DNA from: an uncultured Alphaproteobacteria bacterium
GTDB lineage: Bacteria; Pseudomonadota; Alphaproteobacteria; HIMB59; GCA-002718135
NCBI GenBank assembly: GCA_902591485.1
Contig: CACJAV010000011.1
Location: forward strand, 1-43,615
DNA length: 43,615 nt
Direction: 5' to 3'
Below are positions 1 through 8,710 of the stretch, one piece after another. Each line of letters starts with the position of its first letter. Position 1 is the stretch's first letter. The notes under the pieces were generated by a model. That model worked only from the letters and a program-made list of their open reading frames with translations, had not been told where the DNA came from and made no database searches. The translations under genes were made by a program, and so were the position numbers.

Positions 1-417
1 AAAAGTTACCCAAGGAAATCCATAAAACAAATTTGAAATTACAAATTCAATTGATACAAATATAAAAGGTGTAAAAATTATTAAATAATAAATCTTTTTT
101 ATATATTTAAAAAAAACAAACCCTATTCCAAAAAAAAAGGATAAAAAAATTGGCAAAAATAATGCAATTATTGCATAGTTTTTTGTTGTATCATTTGTAA
201 AAAAAGGATTCTGGATCCAAGATAAAAAAACTAATAAAAATCCAAATCCATAAAAAAAACCTAAATAAAAATAATCATATATATTTTGTTTAATTGAAAT
301 TTTTTTTAATAATATAATTAAATAAGGAAAAATAATGAATCCCAAAGGCAGCATAAAAAAAGGAGGGAATAATAATGCAGAAAATACTCCTAAAATAAAA
401 AATTTGAATAAAATCAA
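1..417 (-). CDS. lnt: Apolipoprotein N-acyltransferase, N-terminal part (cut by window edge)
   Basis: Lnt transfers the third acyl chain to the N-terminal cysteine of lipoproteins in the inner membrane. Reading the minus strand from 417 gives 139 open codons running off the left edge. They encode several hydrophobic segments and end near a GFPW motif, which in Lnt precedes the catalytic nitrilase-like domain; that domain is outside the window. The likely start is a TTG at 417-415 that overlaps the corC TGA stop (414-416), an arrangement typical of translational coupling; the first in-frame ATG is 21 codons further in. The position directly downstream of corC is the usual alphaproteobacterial order. 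The family call is firm, the start is less sure. Confidence 0.85.
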   Translation of the reverse strand, partial: MILFKFFILGVFSALLFPPFFMLPLGFIIFPYLIILLKKISIKQNIYDYFYLGFFYGFGFLLVFLSWIQNPFFTNDTTKNYAIIALFLPIFLSFFFGIGFVFFKYIKKIYYLIIFTPFIFVSIEFVISNLFYGFPWVTF

Positions 418-1268
418 TTAACTATTTTTCTAATTTGTACGGTTAGAATTTTTCTTTCATTTGCTCTCAATACTTTAATATTTATTATATCATCAATATC
501 AAACTCTTCATTGCTTTTAGGTATTCTATTAATCTTTGAAAAAACTAAACCACCTACAGTTTCAACTTCATCCTCATCAGCAAAATCTAAATTTATATTA
601 AAGTACTTTTCTAAATCATCAACTCTGTAAGAAGCACTTACCTCAAGTAAGTTTTTATCTTTTTTAATTATTTCTTCATCAACATCTTCAGCATCATGCT
701 CATCTTCAATTTCACCAACGATTTCCTCAACAAGATCTTCAATTGTTACTAAACCATCAACACCTCCAACACCATCAACAACAAGAGCAATATGTATTCG
801 TGATGCTCTCATTCTTTTTAAGAGTTCCAAAATTGGTGATTTTGGGGCTACATACAAAACCTCTCGAAGTATTGATGAAAGATTAAATTCATTTTTATTG
901 ACTGTAATGAAATCTTTTACATGAAAAAAACCAATAATATTATCAAGATTTTTCTCATAAACCGGTAATCTTGAATGTGACTCATCTTTAATAATATCAA
1001 AAATTTGATCATAGTTTTGTTTGATATCAATAGATACAATTTCTCCTCTTGGAACCATAACATCTTCGACACTTTTATTTCCTAATTGCAATATATTTTT
1101 AATTAGATTTTTTTCATTATTATCATCAGCATCATCCTTTTGATCACTGCTTTCTTCTTCACTAGCTATAAAATTTAAAATTTCTTCCTTTGATGAATCA
1201 TTCTTTAAAAGTTTTTTAATTAACCAGCTTTTCCATGTGCTAAGTTTATCTTGATTGTCTTCACTCAT
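414..1268 (-). CDS. corC: CorC/HlyC-family CBS-domain protein
   Basis: A 284-residue cytosolic protein with an acidic N-terminus, a pair of CBS domains (about residues 65-190, including the segment starting VMVPRGEI) and a C-terminal CorC_HlyC transporter-associated domain (about 205-280, with ETVGGLVF). No DUF21 membrane domain is fused to it, so it is the short CorC type rather than the long membrane type. Family members are linked to Mg/Co efflux and nucleotide sensing; the biochemical role of the short form is poorly defined. It overlaps ybeY by 8 bases upstream and lnt downstream, so it is the penultimate gene of the miaB-phoH-ybeY-corC-lnt run. Confidence 0.9.
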   Translation of the reverse strand: MSEDNQDKLSTWKSWLIKKLLKNDSSKEEILNFIASEEESSDQKDDADDNNEKNLIKNILQLGNKSVEDVMVPRGEIVSIDIKQNYDQIFDIIKDESHSRLPVYEKNLDNIIGFFHVKDFITVNKNEFNLSSILREVLYVAPKSPILELLKRMRASRIHIALVVDGVGGVDGLVTIEDLVEEIVGEIEDEHDAEDVDEEIIKKDKNLLEVSASYRVDDLEKYFNINLDFADEDEVETVGGLVFSKINRIPKSNEEFDIDDIINIKVLRANERKILTVQIRKIVN

Positions 1269-1746
1269 AAAAGTAGGGATCTTTTATATTTAAATTGTTT
1301 AATATTTTTTTTTCTACATTTTTCATTTTTAAAAAATCTGTATTAATTTTATGGTCATATCCATTTACATGTAAAAAACAATGAATAATTAAATGTGTTA
1401 AATGGTCGTAAAAATTAATTAAATTTTTTTTTGCATCTTTCTTAATCATTTCCGCAGAAAAAAATATATCACAATATGATTCATTTTTTGAAGATTTATT
1501 TTTCAATGATGTGACAAATGTTAATACATCAGTAGGTACATTTTTTTTTCTATAAGTCTTATTTATTGCTTTAATATGTTTATTATCCACAAAAATTAAA
1601 TTTAAAAAATAAGAAGTATTTGTTTTAAAGCCACAATCATCAAGTGATATTATTTCAGAAACAATATTTTTTATTTTCTTCATTCTGCTCGACCATAGAT
1701 TTGATTTGCAAAAAAAATTAGTTTCTATTTTTTTCTTCATACGCAT
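1261..1746 (-). CDS. ybeY: Endoribonuclease YbeY (rRNA maturation factor)
   Basis: YbeY is a zinc-dependent single-strand endoribonuclease needed for 16S rRNA 3'-end processing and ribosome quality control. The protein has the family metal site: His122, His126 and His132 in the segment HCFLHVNGYDH, and the conserved TYRxKxxPTDVLTF region at about residues 64-77. The start at 1746 lies 29 bases inside phoH; an ATG two codons further in (1740) is as good. A later ATG (1683) would remove the N-terminal strand that aligns with other YbeY proteins, so the upstream starts are preferred. Gene order phoH-ybeY-corC supports the call. Confidence 0.93.
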   Translation of the reverse strand: MRMKKKIETNFFCKSNLWSSRMKKIKNIVSEIISLDDCGFKTNTSYFLNLIFVDNKHIKAINKTYRKKNVPTDVLTFVTSLKNKSSKNESYCDIFFSAEMIKKDAKKNLINFYDHLTHLIIHCFLHVNGYDHKINTDFLKMKNVEKKILNNLNIKDPYFYE

Positions 1747-2671
1747 TTATTATTTTTCTAACAACCTCATGCCTTACAACATCTCTATTGTCCAACTCGA
1801 TAAAACCAATATCTTCAATATTTTTAAGTTTTTTTGCTGCATCAATTAAACCTGAGTCATTTTTGGAAATTAGATCTATTTGGGTATTGTCACCAACAAT
1901 TACCATTTTACTATTTTTACCTAATCTTGTTAAAAACATTTTCATTTGAATTTTTGTAGTATTTTGGGCTTCATCTAGAATTATATAACAGTTTTCAAGG
2001 GTTCTACCTCTCATAAAAGCTATAGGGGCTATTTCGATAATATTATTTGCTATTTTCTTTTCTACTTGATCATAGGGCATCATATCATATAGAGCATCAT
2101 AGATAGGACGTAAAAAAGGATCAACCTTCTCCTTAAGATCTCCTGGTAAAAAACCAAGTTTCTCTCCAGCTTCAACAGCTGGTCTAGATAAAATAATTTT
2201 ATTTACCAACCCTTGTTGAAGTGAAGCGACAGCTTTTGCTACTGCTAAAAAAGTTTTGCCCGTACCAGCTGGCCCATATGCAAAAACAATATCTTTTGTA
2301 TTAAGTAATTGAAAATAATGTTTTTGATTTTTAGTACGTGGTAAAATTTTTCTTTTTTTAGTTTGAAAAAAAATGCTCATTTGTTCATCAGAATTTATCT
2401 CTAATAATTTTAAACTTCTTGTTTCCATAATTTTATCTTCATCAATATTTACTCCCTTCTTAGCCTCTTCAAATAATAGTAATATTTCTTCTTTAGTGTC
2501 TTTGATAGAAATTTTAGAGCCAATAATTTTTATTTTATTTCCTCTATATTTAATTTTTACATTATTAATTTTTTCAATTATTTGAATATTTATATCATTA
2601 ATACCAAAGAGATTAGATAGAAAATTATTATCATTGAGCTCAAAATCTAAGGAATAGTTAACGTTACTCAA
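1718..2671 (-). CDS. phoH: PhoH-like ATPase (YbeZ)
   Basis: A 317-residue PhoH-family P-loop ATPase. The C-terminal two thirds hold Walker A (GPAGTGKT, about residues 133-140), a Walker B-type segment (YIILDEAQN, about 229-237) and the GDxxQIDL region. The N-terminal 100 residues resemble the KH-like region of YbeZ-type PhoH. It works with YbeY in ribosomal RNA metabolism in other bacteria and is encoded immediately upstream of it here. Its start overlaps the end of miaB by 4 bases (2668-2671). Despite the name there is no evidence here for phosphate-starvation control. Confidence 0.92.
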   Translation of the reverse strand: MSNVNYSLDFELNDNNFLSNLFGINDINIQIIEKINNVKIKYRGNKIKIIGSKISIKDTKEEILLLFEEAKKGVNIDEDKIMETRSLKLLEINSDEQMSIFFQTKKRKILPRTKNQKHYFQLLNTKDIVFAYGPAGTGKTFLAVAKAVASLQQGLVNKIILSRPAVEAGEKLGFLPGDLKEKVDPFLRPIYDALYDMMPYDQVEKKIANNIIEIAPIAFMRGRTLENCYIILDEAQNTTKIQMKMFLTRLGKNSKMVIVGDNTQIDLISKNDSGLIDAAKKLKNIEDIGFIELDNRDVVRHEVVRKIINAYEEKNRN

Positions 2672-3975
2672 ACAGCGCTCTCCAAGGCAAAGTCAGTTGA
2701 GTTAGTAATTTTAGCATTTGTAATTTTGTTTATAAGGTTAGTTTCACTTGTTGCAAAAACACTCTGATTATAAATAGACCTGCCTATATATTGATTTTTG
2801 TGTCTCCCTTTTTTTTCAAATAGTACTTCAAGCTTTTTGCCCACAAATGATTTGTTATAATTTTTTTGTTGTTCTTTTAAGAGGGATTGAAGGGCGCTTA
2901 ATCTTGCTTTTTTTTGAGCAAGAGGAATATTATCTTTTTTTTGAGCTGGTGTTCCTGGTCTTTGGCTATACATAAATGAATATGCAATTACGTAATTTAT
3001 CTCATTAACAAAATTCATTGTATCATCAAAATCCTTATCAGACTCACCAGGATAGCCAACAATAAAATCAGAGGATAGAGCTATATCGGGTCTTTCATTT
3101 CTTAATTTTTCTACAATTTTTTTATATAAATCAATATCATGTTTTCTATTCATCTCTTTTAAAACCTTATTAGAGCCAGATTGAATCGGCAAATGTAAGA
3201 AAGGCATTAATTTTCTATTCGATCTATGAGCTTTTATTAGTGACTCTCTCATATCAATTGGATGTGATGTCATGTATCTTATTCTTTTTAAATTTTCTAA
3301 TTCACTTACTTTATCAATTAAATATGCTAAATCTTTTGTTTTGCCGTCTTCTCCAATGCCGTGATATGCGTTAACATTTTGTCCTAAAAATATTATTTCT
3401 TTAACGCCTTGATTAATATATTTTTCTATTTCATTAACTATCTCTGCAACAGGTCGTGAAAATTCTGGCCCCCTTGTATAGGGAACTACACAGAATGAGC
3501 AAAATTTATCACATCCCTCTTGAATAGAAACAAACTCTGACACACCACCTGCTGAATTATAAATTAAATTCTTAAACTTTTCATTTTGTGTAAATTCATC
3601 ACTAAGAATAGACTCGGTAGTTTTTAACATTTCTGGTAAATGATGGTAGGATTGTGGACCAACTATAAAATCAACTGATGGTGCTCTTGCTTTAATCTCT
3701 TCTCCCTCAGCTTGCGCAACACAACCTGCAACTACCAGTTTAAAGCTTTCTTTAGGTGCATCTTTTTTTGATTTATTAATTCTACCAATATCCGAGTACA
3801 TTTTTTCAGCTGCTTTCTCTCTTATATGGCAAGTATTTAAAACTACTAAACTTGCATCCTTAGGATCATCAGCAATTTCATAGTTTTGATTTTTAAATAA
3901 ATCTAATATCCTATTTGAGTCATACACATTCATCTGACAGCCATAAGATTTAATGTAAATTTTATTTTTTTGCAT
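2668..3975 (-). CDS. miaB: tRNA-2-methylthio-N6-dimethylallyladenosine synthase
   Basis: MiaB is a radical-SAM methylthiotransferase that modifies A37 of tRNAs reading UNN codons. Domains run in the expected order over 435 residues: UPF0004/MTTase with cysteines in KSYGCQMN and LNTCHIREKA, the radical SAM core with CxxxCxxC (CDKFCSFC, about residues 155-162), and a C-terminal TRAM domain (about 375-435). Both Fe-S cluster cysteine sets are present, so it should be active. It lies 2 bases after rimI and overlaps phoH by 4 bases. In many alphaproteobacteria a fur-family gene sits between rimI and miaB; here there is none. Confidence 0.95.
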   Translation of the reverse strand: MQKNKIYIKSYGCQMNVYDSNRILDLFKNQNYEIADDPKDASLVVLNTCHIREKAAEKMYSDIGRINKSKKDAPKESFKLVVAGCVAQAEGEEIKARAPSVDFIVGPQSYHHLPEMLKTTESILSDEFTQNEKFKNLIYNSAGGVSEFVSIQEGCDKFCSFCVVPYTRGPEFSRPVAEIVNEIEKYINQGVKEIIFLGQNVNAYHGIGEDGKTKDLAYLIDKVSELENLKRIRYMTSHPIDMRESLIKAHRSNRKLMPFLHLPIQSGSNKVLKEMNRKHDIDLYKKIVEKLRNERPDIALSSDFIVGYPGESDKDFDDTMNFVNEINYVIAYSFMYSQRPGTPAQKKDNIPLAQKKARLSALQSLLKEQQKNYNKSFVGKKLEVLFEKKGRHKNQYIGRSIYNQSVFATSETNLINKITNAKITNSTDFALESAV

Positions 3976-3976
3976 T

Positions 3977-4447
3977 TTAATAAATTTTTACCATTACAAA
4001 CGCATCAATTTTCTTATTTTTAACAGAAAAATAATTTTTTCTAGTGTAAATTTTTTTAAAACCCATTTTTTTATAGAACAATATTCCTTTTAAATTACTT
4101 TCTGAAACTTCAAGATGAATTTTTTTTAGACAATTACAATTTTCTTCTATTTTTTTTATAAGCTTTGATCCTAAGCCTTTGTTTCTAAAATGTTTTGCAA
4201 CATAAATTAGTAGTATCTCATATTCTGAATTTTTTTCAATATTTATTAGGTCCCCAAAAATGAAACAAAGCATTACATCATTATCAAATATACCATATGA
4301 TAGATTACTGATTTTATTGAATTGGTTATTAATTTCTTTTAGGGACCAACCTTTCTCAATAAATTCTTGATAATTTGGTAAATCTTGAGCAATTAATTTT
4401 GCAAACTGCTTATTATCTTTTTTTTCTAGTTTTCTGATGCTTATCAA
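3977..4447 (-). CDS. rimI: GNAT acetyltransferase, RimI type
   Basis: A 156-residue GNAT-fold protein with the acetyl-CoA pyrophosphate-binding loop RNKGLGS (about residue 88) and the downstream KIHLEVSESN...FYKKMGF segment typical of RimI, the N-alpha-acetyltransferase of ribosomal protein S18. Its ATG overlaps the end of tsaB by 4 bases, the common tsaB-rimI arrangement. Sequence alone does not separate RimI from other small GNAT enzymes; the call rests mainly on context. Confidence 0.8.
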   Translation of the reverse strand: MISIRKLEKKDNKQFAKLIAQDLPNYQEFIEKGWSLKEINNQFNKISNLSYGIFDNDVMLCFIFGDLINIEKNSEYEILLIYVAKHFRNKGLGSKLIKKIEENCNCLKKIHLEVSESNLKGILFYKKMGFKKIYTRKNYFSVKNKKIDAFVMVKIY

Positions 4448-5049
4448 TTTAAAAGTTCGTTGTTAGAAATATATATTGGCCTAATTATCAAATTTTTTTT
4501 AAATTCTAAATTATTTATATTTTTTAAAATAATATCTTGAATTGAGAAAGGTGTTGAAATTAGACTATGATCATAAAATTCTGGACATCTAATATTATAA
4601 AATAAGTTTGTGATATGCTTTGGATAAATAAAATTTTTATTTTCAATTTTATGATGAAGAAATTTATTATCCAATTTAAATGTTAAAAAATTTTGATTAT
4701 TTGAAGACTGAAAATATATTCCACTATTTATGTTTGATTTGCTTAAAAATTTATAAATATTTTCCGTTGATACTATCGCGACAGGTAAACTCATAGATTG
4801 ACTTAATCCAGCTATAAAGGATGCACCTACTCTTAATGCTGTATAAGATCCTGGCCCTGTAGTTATTATGAAGTGTGTAATTTTTTTATTTAACTCATAA
4901 GTTTTACTAATTTTTAAATATTTTGGTATGATGGTATCACTGAGTTTTTCATCATTATTTTCTGTAATTTTTATTGAAACTATAATTTTTTTGTCCTTAA
5001 TTAAGTGAAATTCTGGTATTGGTGATACTACATCTAAAAAAAGGAACAT
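4444..5049 (-). CDS. tsaB: tRNA threonylcarbamoyladenosine biosynthesis protein TsaB
   Basis: TsaB (YeaZ) is the actin-like-fold partner of TsaD in synthesis of t6A37 in ANN-decoding tRNAs. The 201-residue protein shows the N-terminal LFLDVVS strand and the signature TGPGSYTALRVGASFIAGLS (about residues 67-86). The C-terminal half is very AT-rich and divergent, as is common in reduced genomes. Its ATG (5049-5047) lies only 3 bases from the GTG of the divergent deacetylase gene, so its promoter must lie inside that gene or the pair share an unusual control region. Confidence 0.88.
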   Translation of the reverse strand: MFLFLDVVSPIPEFHLIKDKKIIVSIKITENNDEKLSDTIIPKYLKISKTYELNKKITHFIITTGPGSYTALRVGASFIAGLSQSMSLPVAIVSTENIYKFLSKSNINSGIYFQSSNNQNFLTFKLDNKFLHHKIENKNFIYPKHITNLFYNIRCPEFYDHSLISTPFSIQDIILKNINNLEFKKNLIIRPIYISNNELLN

Positions 5050-5052
5050 AGA

Positions 5053-6066
5053 GTGTTTATACTAAAGGTAGCATTAATTTTTATTGTATGTTTAAACATA
5101 TCTAACTCCTATGCAAGTAACATTAAAAATTCAGCTGTAGTTTTTATGTACCATAAATTTGGGATTGATAAATATCCTACTACTAGTGTAACTCTAGATC
5201 AATTTGATTCACACTTAAAAGAGTTTTCCAAAGAAAAATACTCATTAAAATCAATTGAGTTCATTATTGACACTATTATTAATGATGGGGAACTCCCTGA
5301 AAATACAATCGGAATAAGTATCGATGATGCTGATAAATCTTTTTATGAGGTTGGTTGGCCTATGTTTAAAGAAAATAATATACCTGTTACTTTGTTTGTG
5401 AATACATCAACTATTCATAAAAATAATAAAAATTATTTAAACTGGGATCAAATAAGGGAATTAAAAGCAGAAGGAGTATCTATTGGTGCCCATTCTCACA
5501 GTCATTATCATATGTCTGATTTAACAATTGAAGAAGTTAGAAATGAAATTGAAATTTCTAATAATATTTTCTTAAGAGAATTGGGAGAGATTCCATCATT
5601 ATTTGCCTTTCCCTATGGTGAGACAAACGAAGAAATTATTAATTTATTAAAAGAATATAAATTTAAAGTCGCTTTTGGTCAGCACTCTGGAGTAATAAAT
5701 GAAACTTCTAATTTTTATTATCTACCCAGGTTCTCACTTAATGAAAAATACGGAGCAATTGATAGAGTAAAATTTGCAGCAAATGCAAAAGGGCTTGGTA
5801 TTTATGATTTTATTCCAAAAGATCCTACCATTTATGATAACCCTCCATTTATAGGTTTTTCATTGTTAGATGAAAAACTAGTACCTTCAATAGATTGTTT
5901 CGTATTTGATAGTAAAGGTGAAGTTGCAAAAGAAATATTTAAATTTAATGAAAGAATTGAGATAAGATTAACTCGAAAATTAACTGAAGGTAGATCTAGG
6001 ATGAATTGTACAGCCAAAGGGAGCGATGGTCTTTGGCGATGGTTCGGTCACCAGTTTTATTTATGA
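5053..6066 (+). CDS. Secreted polysaccharide deacetylase (NodB-domain)
   Basis: A 337-residue exported protein starting with GTG and a signal peptide (about residues 1-21, ending SYA). The NodB (carbohydrate esterase 4) domain spans about 27-225. Motif 1 is SIDDA (Asp91, Asp92), motif 2 is HSHSH (His147 and His151 as metal ligands) and motif 3 is FPYGE (187-189), so catalytic residues are kept although motif 1 departs from the usual TFDDG. The C-terminal 110 residues are not recognised. Likely substrates are cell-wall or exopolysaccharide N-acetyl groups, unproven. It is inserted between tsaB (divergent, 3-base gap) and the glucosaminidase gene (convergent, tails overlap 6 bases). Confidence 0.82.
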   Translation: MFILKVALIFIVCLNISNSYASNIKNSAVVFMYHKFGIDKYPTTSVTLDQFDSHLKEFSKEKYSLKSIEFIIDTIINDGELPENTIGISIDDADKSFYEVGWPMFKENNIPVTLFVNTSTIHKNNKNYLNWDQIRELKAEGVSIGAHSHSHYHMSDLTIEEVRNEIEISNNIFLRELGEIPSLFAFPYGETNEEIINLLKEYKFKVAFGQHSGVINETSNFYYLPRFSLNEKYGAIDRVKFAANAKGLGIYDFIPKDPTIYDNPPFIGFSLLDEKLVPSIDCFVFDSKGEVAKEIFKFNERIEIRLTRKLTEGRSRMNCTAKGSDGLWRWFGHQFYL

Positions 6067-7068
6067 ATTATTTATAGAATAAATAAACGTATCAAATTTA
6101 TTAAGCTTATTAGCATCAATAATTGAATTAATTGTTTTGATATAATTTTTATCGGCAGCGTATGAGTCTAATTGCTGAACTAGCAACTTTATATTATTGA
6201 AGTTATTTTTTTCTCTCATAATTTTTCTAACTTTTCTAAAATCACTATATGCATGATGGGAATTAAGATTGATAAAATAAGATTGAACACTTTTGTCAAC
6301 AGAATCAAAAGTTTTAACTAAATGTTTCTCACCTTCTTCTCTTAAAAGTGGGACGACCCCATCAGAATAATTGTAAGTGTATTCACCAAATAAGGCATTA
6401 TATTCGGTTGCAAATCTTGATGTGCCCCAACCACTTTCGTTTGCTGCTTGTGCTAAAACAATTGAGTTGGGTATCACGTCTACACGTTGCAATAAATCAA
6501 TAACTAAATCATATTTATGTTTATCGTTAGTTTTTGTTCTATATTTTTTTGATATCTTTTCTAAAAATTTTAAATCTGATTTGGCCAGAGTATTGTTATT
6601 TTCCAAATATTCTTTAATATTTTCAAGTTTAGATCTTTCAAGTAAAATATTTTGATTTTCATAAGAAATCAAAGGAAGTAAAGTTTTTACAAAATTCTTT
6701 TTAGAGGTTGATAGGAAATCTAAATTAATTTCATTTATATTTTGACTTAAGCTTTGAAGAGAAACTGGTTTTTCAATTAACTTAATTATATTGGGATTCA
6801 AAGGTTTCTTTTTGAGAGAAACAACAAAATTATTTTTTAAATTTAATTTTTTATTTTCTTCTAAAATTTTCTTTTGTGAATATAATCTGTTAACAGTATA
6901 AGAGTCGTAAGTGCTACAATAGTTTAAAACATAGTCGTCAAGAATAGTATTGAATGAATAAATAATATTATTTTTTGTATCTAATTTATTTTCATAAGCG
7001 ATAGATGCAATTGAACTTAACAAAAATATACAGCCTGAAAAAATAGTAAAAAGTGAAAAATTACGCAT
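6061..7068 (-). CDS. Bax-type glucosaminidase, exported
   Basis: A 335-residue protein with an N-terminal signal peptide or membrane anchor (about residues 5-24), a low-complexity Lys/Asn-rich region, and a C-terminal glucosaminidase domain (PF01832-like, about 190-330). The hallmark AQAANESGWGTSRFA, with the catalytic Glu near residue 210, and the NALFGEYTY segment match E. coli Bax and endo-beta-N-acetylglucosaminidases. It probably cleaves peptidoglycan glycan strands in the periplasm. It follows nfuA with an 8-base overlap and ends inside the tail of the opposing deacetylase gene. The pairing of a deacetylase and a glucosaminidase suggests shared cell-wall work, which is inference. Confidence 0.82.
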   Translation of the reverse strand: MRNFSLFTIFSGCIFLLSSIASIAYENKLDTKNNIIYSFNTILDDYVLNYCSTYDSYTVNRLYSQKKILEENKKLNLKNNFVVSLKKKPLNPNIIKLIEKPVSLQSLSQNINEINLDFLSTSKKNFVKTLLPLISYENQNILLERSKLENIKEYLENNNTLAKSDLKFLEKISKKYRTKTNDKHKYDLVIDLLQRVDVIPNSIVLAQAANESGWGTSRFATEYNALFGEYTYNYSDGVVPLLREEGEKHLVKTFDSVDKSVQSYFINLNSHHAYSDFRKVRKIMREKNNFNNIKLLVQQLDSYAADKNYIKTINSIIDANKLNKFDTFIYSINNS

Positions 7069-7627
7069 CGACTGGCCTTACTTCTTTAACTTCAGGAATG
7101 TAATGCTTAAGCATATTTTCAATACCCATTTTGAGTGTAGCTGTTGAACTTGGACATCCTGAACAAGCTCCTTGCATCTTTAAGTATACAATACCATCCT
7201 CAAAATCATTATAGATAATATCTCCTCCGTCCATAGCAACTGCTGGCCTTACACGAGTATCAAGTAATTCTTTAATTTGTTTCACAATTTCAGAGTCATC
7301 TTCATTTTGTTCGAGACTTTGTTGAGATACTTTTGAGCTATCTTTCTCAATCGTCTTATCGTTTGAATTAAAATGATCAATTATTCCACCCAAAACAGAT
7401 GGTTTCATTACCTGCCATTCAAACGTTTCATTTTTTGTTATTGTAATGAAATCACTTCCAAAAAATACCCCTTCAACACCATCTATATCAAATAAACGTC
7501 TTGCAAATGGAGAGTCTCCCGCTTCATCAATTTTTTGGTAAAACGCAGTACCTTCTTCCATTACCACTTTCCCTGGTAGAAATTTTAAAGTTTGTGGATT
7601 AGGTGTTTGTTCAGTTTGTATAAACAT
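7061..7627 (-). CDS. nfuA: NifU-domain Fe-S cluster carrier NfuA
   Basis: A 188-residue protein with an N-terminal Nfu_N domain (FIQTEQTPNPQTLKFLPG at the start) and a C-terminal NifU domain (about 110-185) containing the CxxC motif GACSGCPSS that holds a 4Fe-4S cluster. It delivers clusters to apo-proteins; MiaB in this same block is a typical kind of client. This two-domain form with Nfu_N is the alphaproteobacterial and mitochondrial type rather than E. coli NfuA. It is separated from trpS by 71 bases with no clear hairpin. Confidence 0.93.
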   Translation of the reverse strand: MFIQTEQTPNPQTLKFLPGKVVMEEGTAFYQKIDEAGDSPFARRLFDIDGVEGVFFGSDFITITKNETFEWQVMKPSVLGGIIDHFNSNDKTIEKDSSKVSQQSLEQNEDDSEIVKQIKELLDTRVRPAVAMDGGDIIYNDFEDGIVYLKMQGACSGCPSSTATLKMGIENMLKHYIPEVKEVRPVDA

Positions 7628-7698
7628 ATGCTTCTTATATAGTTATTAATATGACTTTCGTATGAAAAATGGATAAAAAAATTGAAAAATTTGAGATT

Positions 7699-8709
7699 TT
7701 ATCCCCTAAATAAGCCAATTATTTCATAAATTTTATTTAATACTGGATCAGCAACATTTATTGCTCTTTCCTTACCTTTAATAATTACCGAGTCTAAGTA
7801 ATTTTCATCTTTCATTAATTTATTCATCTCAACTGAAATAGGTGATAATTTAGTAGATGCTAGTTCTCCTAAATCGTTCTTAAATTGTGAAAATTCTTTA
7901 CCGCCATATTCAGCAATTACTGTTCCGATTTCTTGATCATTTAGAGCCGCAAAAATAGTTAATAAATTTATTGCTTCGGGTCTATTTTTAGCATCATCTA
8001 AATTATTAGGTAAAGGCAGAGGGTCAGTTTTTGCTTTTTTAATTTTTTTAACTATTTCTTCCTCGCTATCAGATAGCATTATTCTTGAATAATCAGATGG
8101 ATCAGATTTACTCATTTTCTTAAGGCCGTCTCTAAGGCTCATTACTCTCGTTGCCTCACCTAAAATCAGAGGTTCCGGTATTGGAAAAATATCAGTTTTA
8201 AAATCATTATTAAATTTTTGAGCAATGTCTCTAGTTAACTCTAAATGTTGTTTTTGATCTTCCCCAACTGGAACATGTGTAGCTAAATATATTAAAATGT
8301 CAGCAGCCATTAAAGTTGGATAAGAAAATAATCCAACAGATACATTTTCACTGTTTTTACCAGCCTTGTCTTTAAATTGTGTCATACGATTAAGCCATCC
8401 CATACGAGCAACACAATTAAAAATCCAAGCTAATTGAGCATGCTGAGGTACTTGAGATTGAACAAACAGAGTGTTTTTATCTGGATCAATTCCCGAGGCA
8501 ATAAAGGCAGCTGCTACTTCTCTTGTTTTTTGTTTTAAAATTTTTGGATCTTGCCAAACGGTAATTGCGTGCAAATCAACAACACAAAAAAAGCATTCAA
8601 ATTCTTTTTGTAGGGAGACAAAATTTTTAATCGCCCCAAGATAATTTCCTAGATGTAAATCACCTGAGGGTTGAACGCCTGATAAAATTCTTTTTGTAAT
8701 TTTTTCCAT
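7699..8709 (-). CDS. trpS: Tryptophanyl-tRNA synthetase
   Basis: A 336-residue class I aminoacyl-tRNA synthetase charging tRNA-Trp. The HIGH-type motif appears as [13 protein letters not shown] (about residues 14-26), the KMSKS loop as [10 protein letters not shown] (about 197-206), and the indole/adenylate pocket segment [18 protein letters not shown] is present. Length is usual for bacterial TrpRS. It lies 1 base downstream of murJ and is probably co-transcribed with it. Confidence 0.97.
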   Translation of the reverse strand: MEKITKRILSGVQPSGDLHLGNYLGAIKNFVSLQKEFECFFCVVDLHAITVWQDPKILKQKTREVAAAFIASGIDPDKNTLFVQSQVPQHAQLAWIFNCVARMGWLNRMTQFKDKAGKNSENVSVGLFSYPTLMAADILIYLATHVPVGEDQKQHLELTRDIAQKFNNDFKTDIFPIPEPLILGEATRVMSLRDGLKKMSKSDPSDYSRIMLSDSEEEIVKKIKKAKTDPLPLPNNLDDAKNRPEAINLLTIFAALNDQEIGTVIAEYGGKEFSQFKNDLGELASTKLSPISVEMNKLMKDENYLDSVIIKGKERAINVADPVLNKIYEIIGLFRG

Positions 8710-8710
8710 T

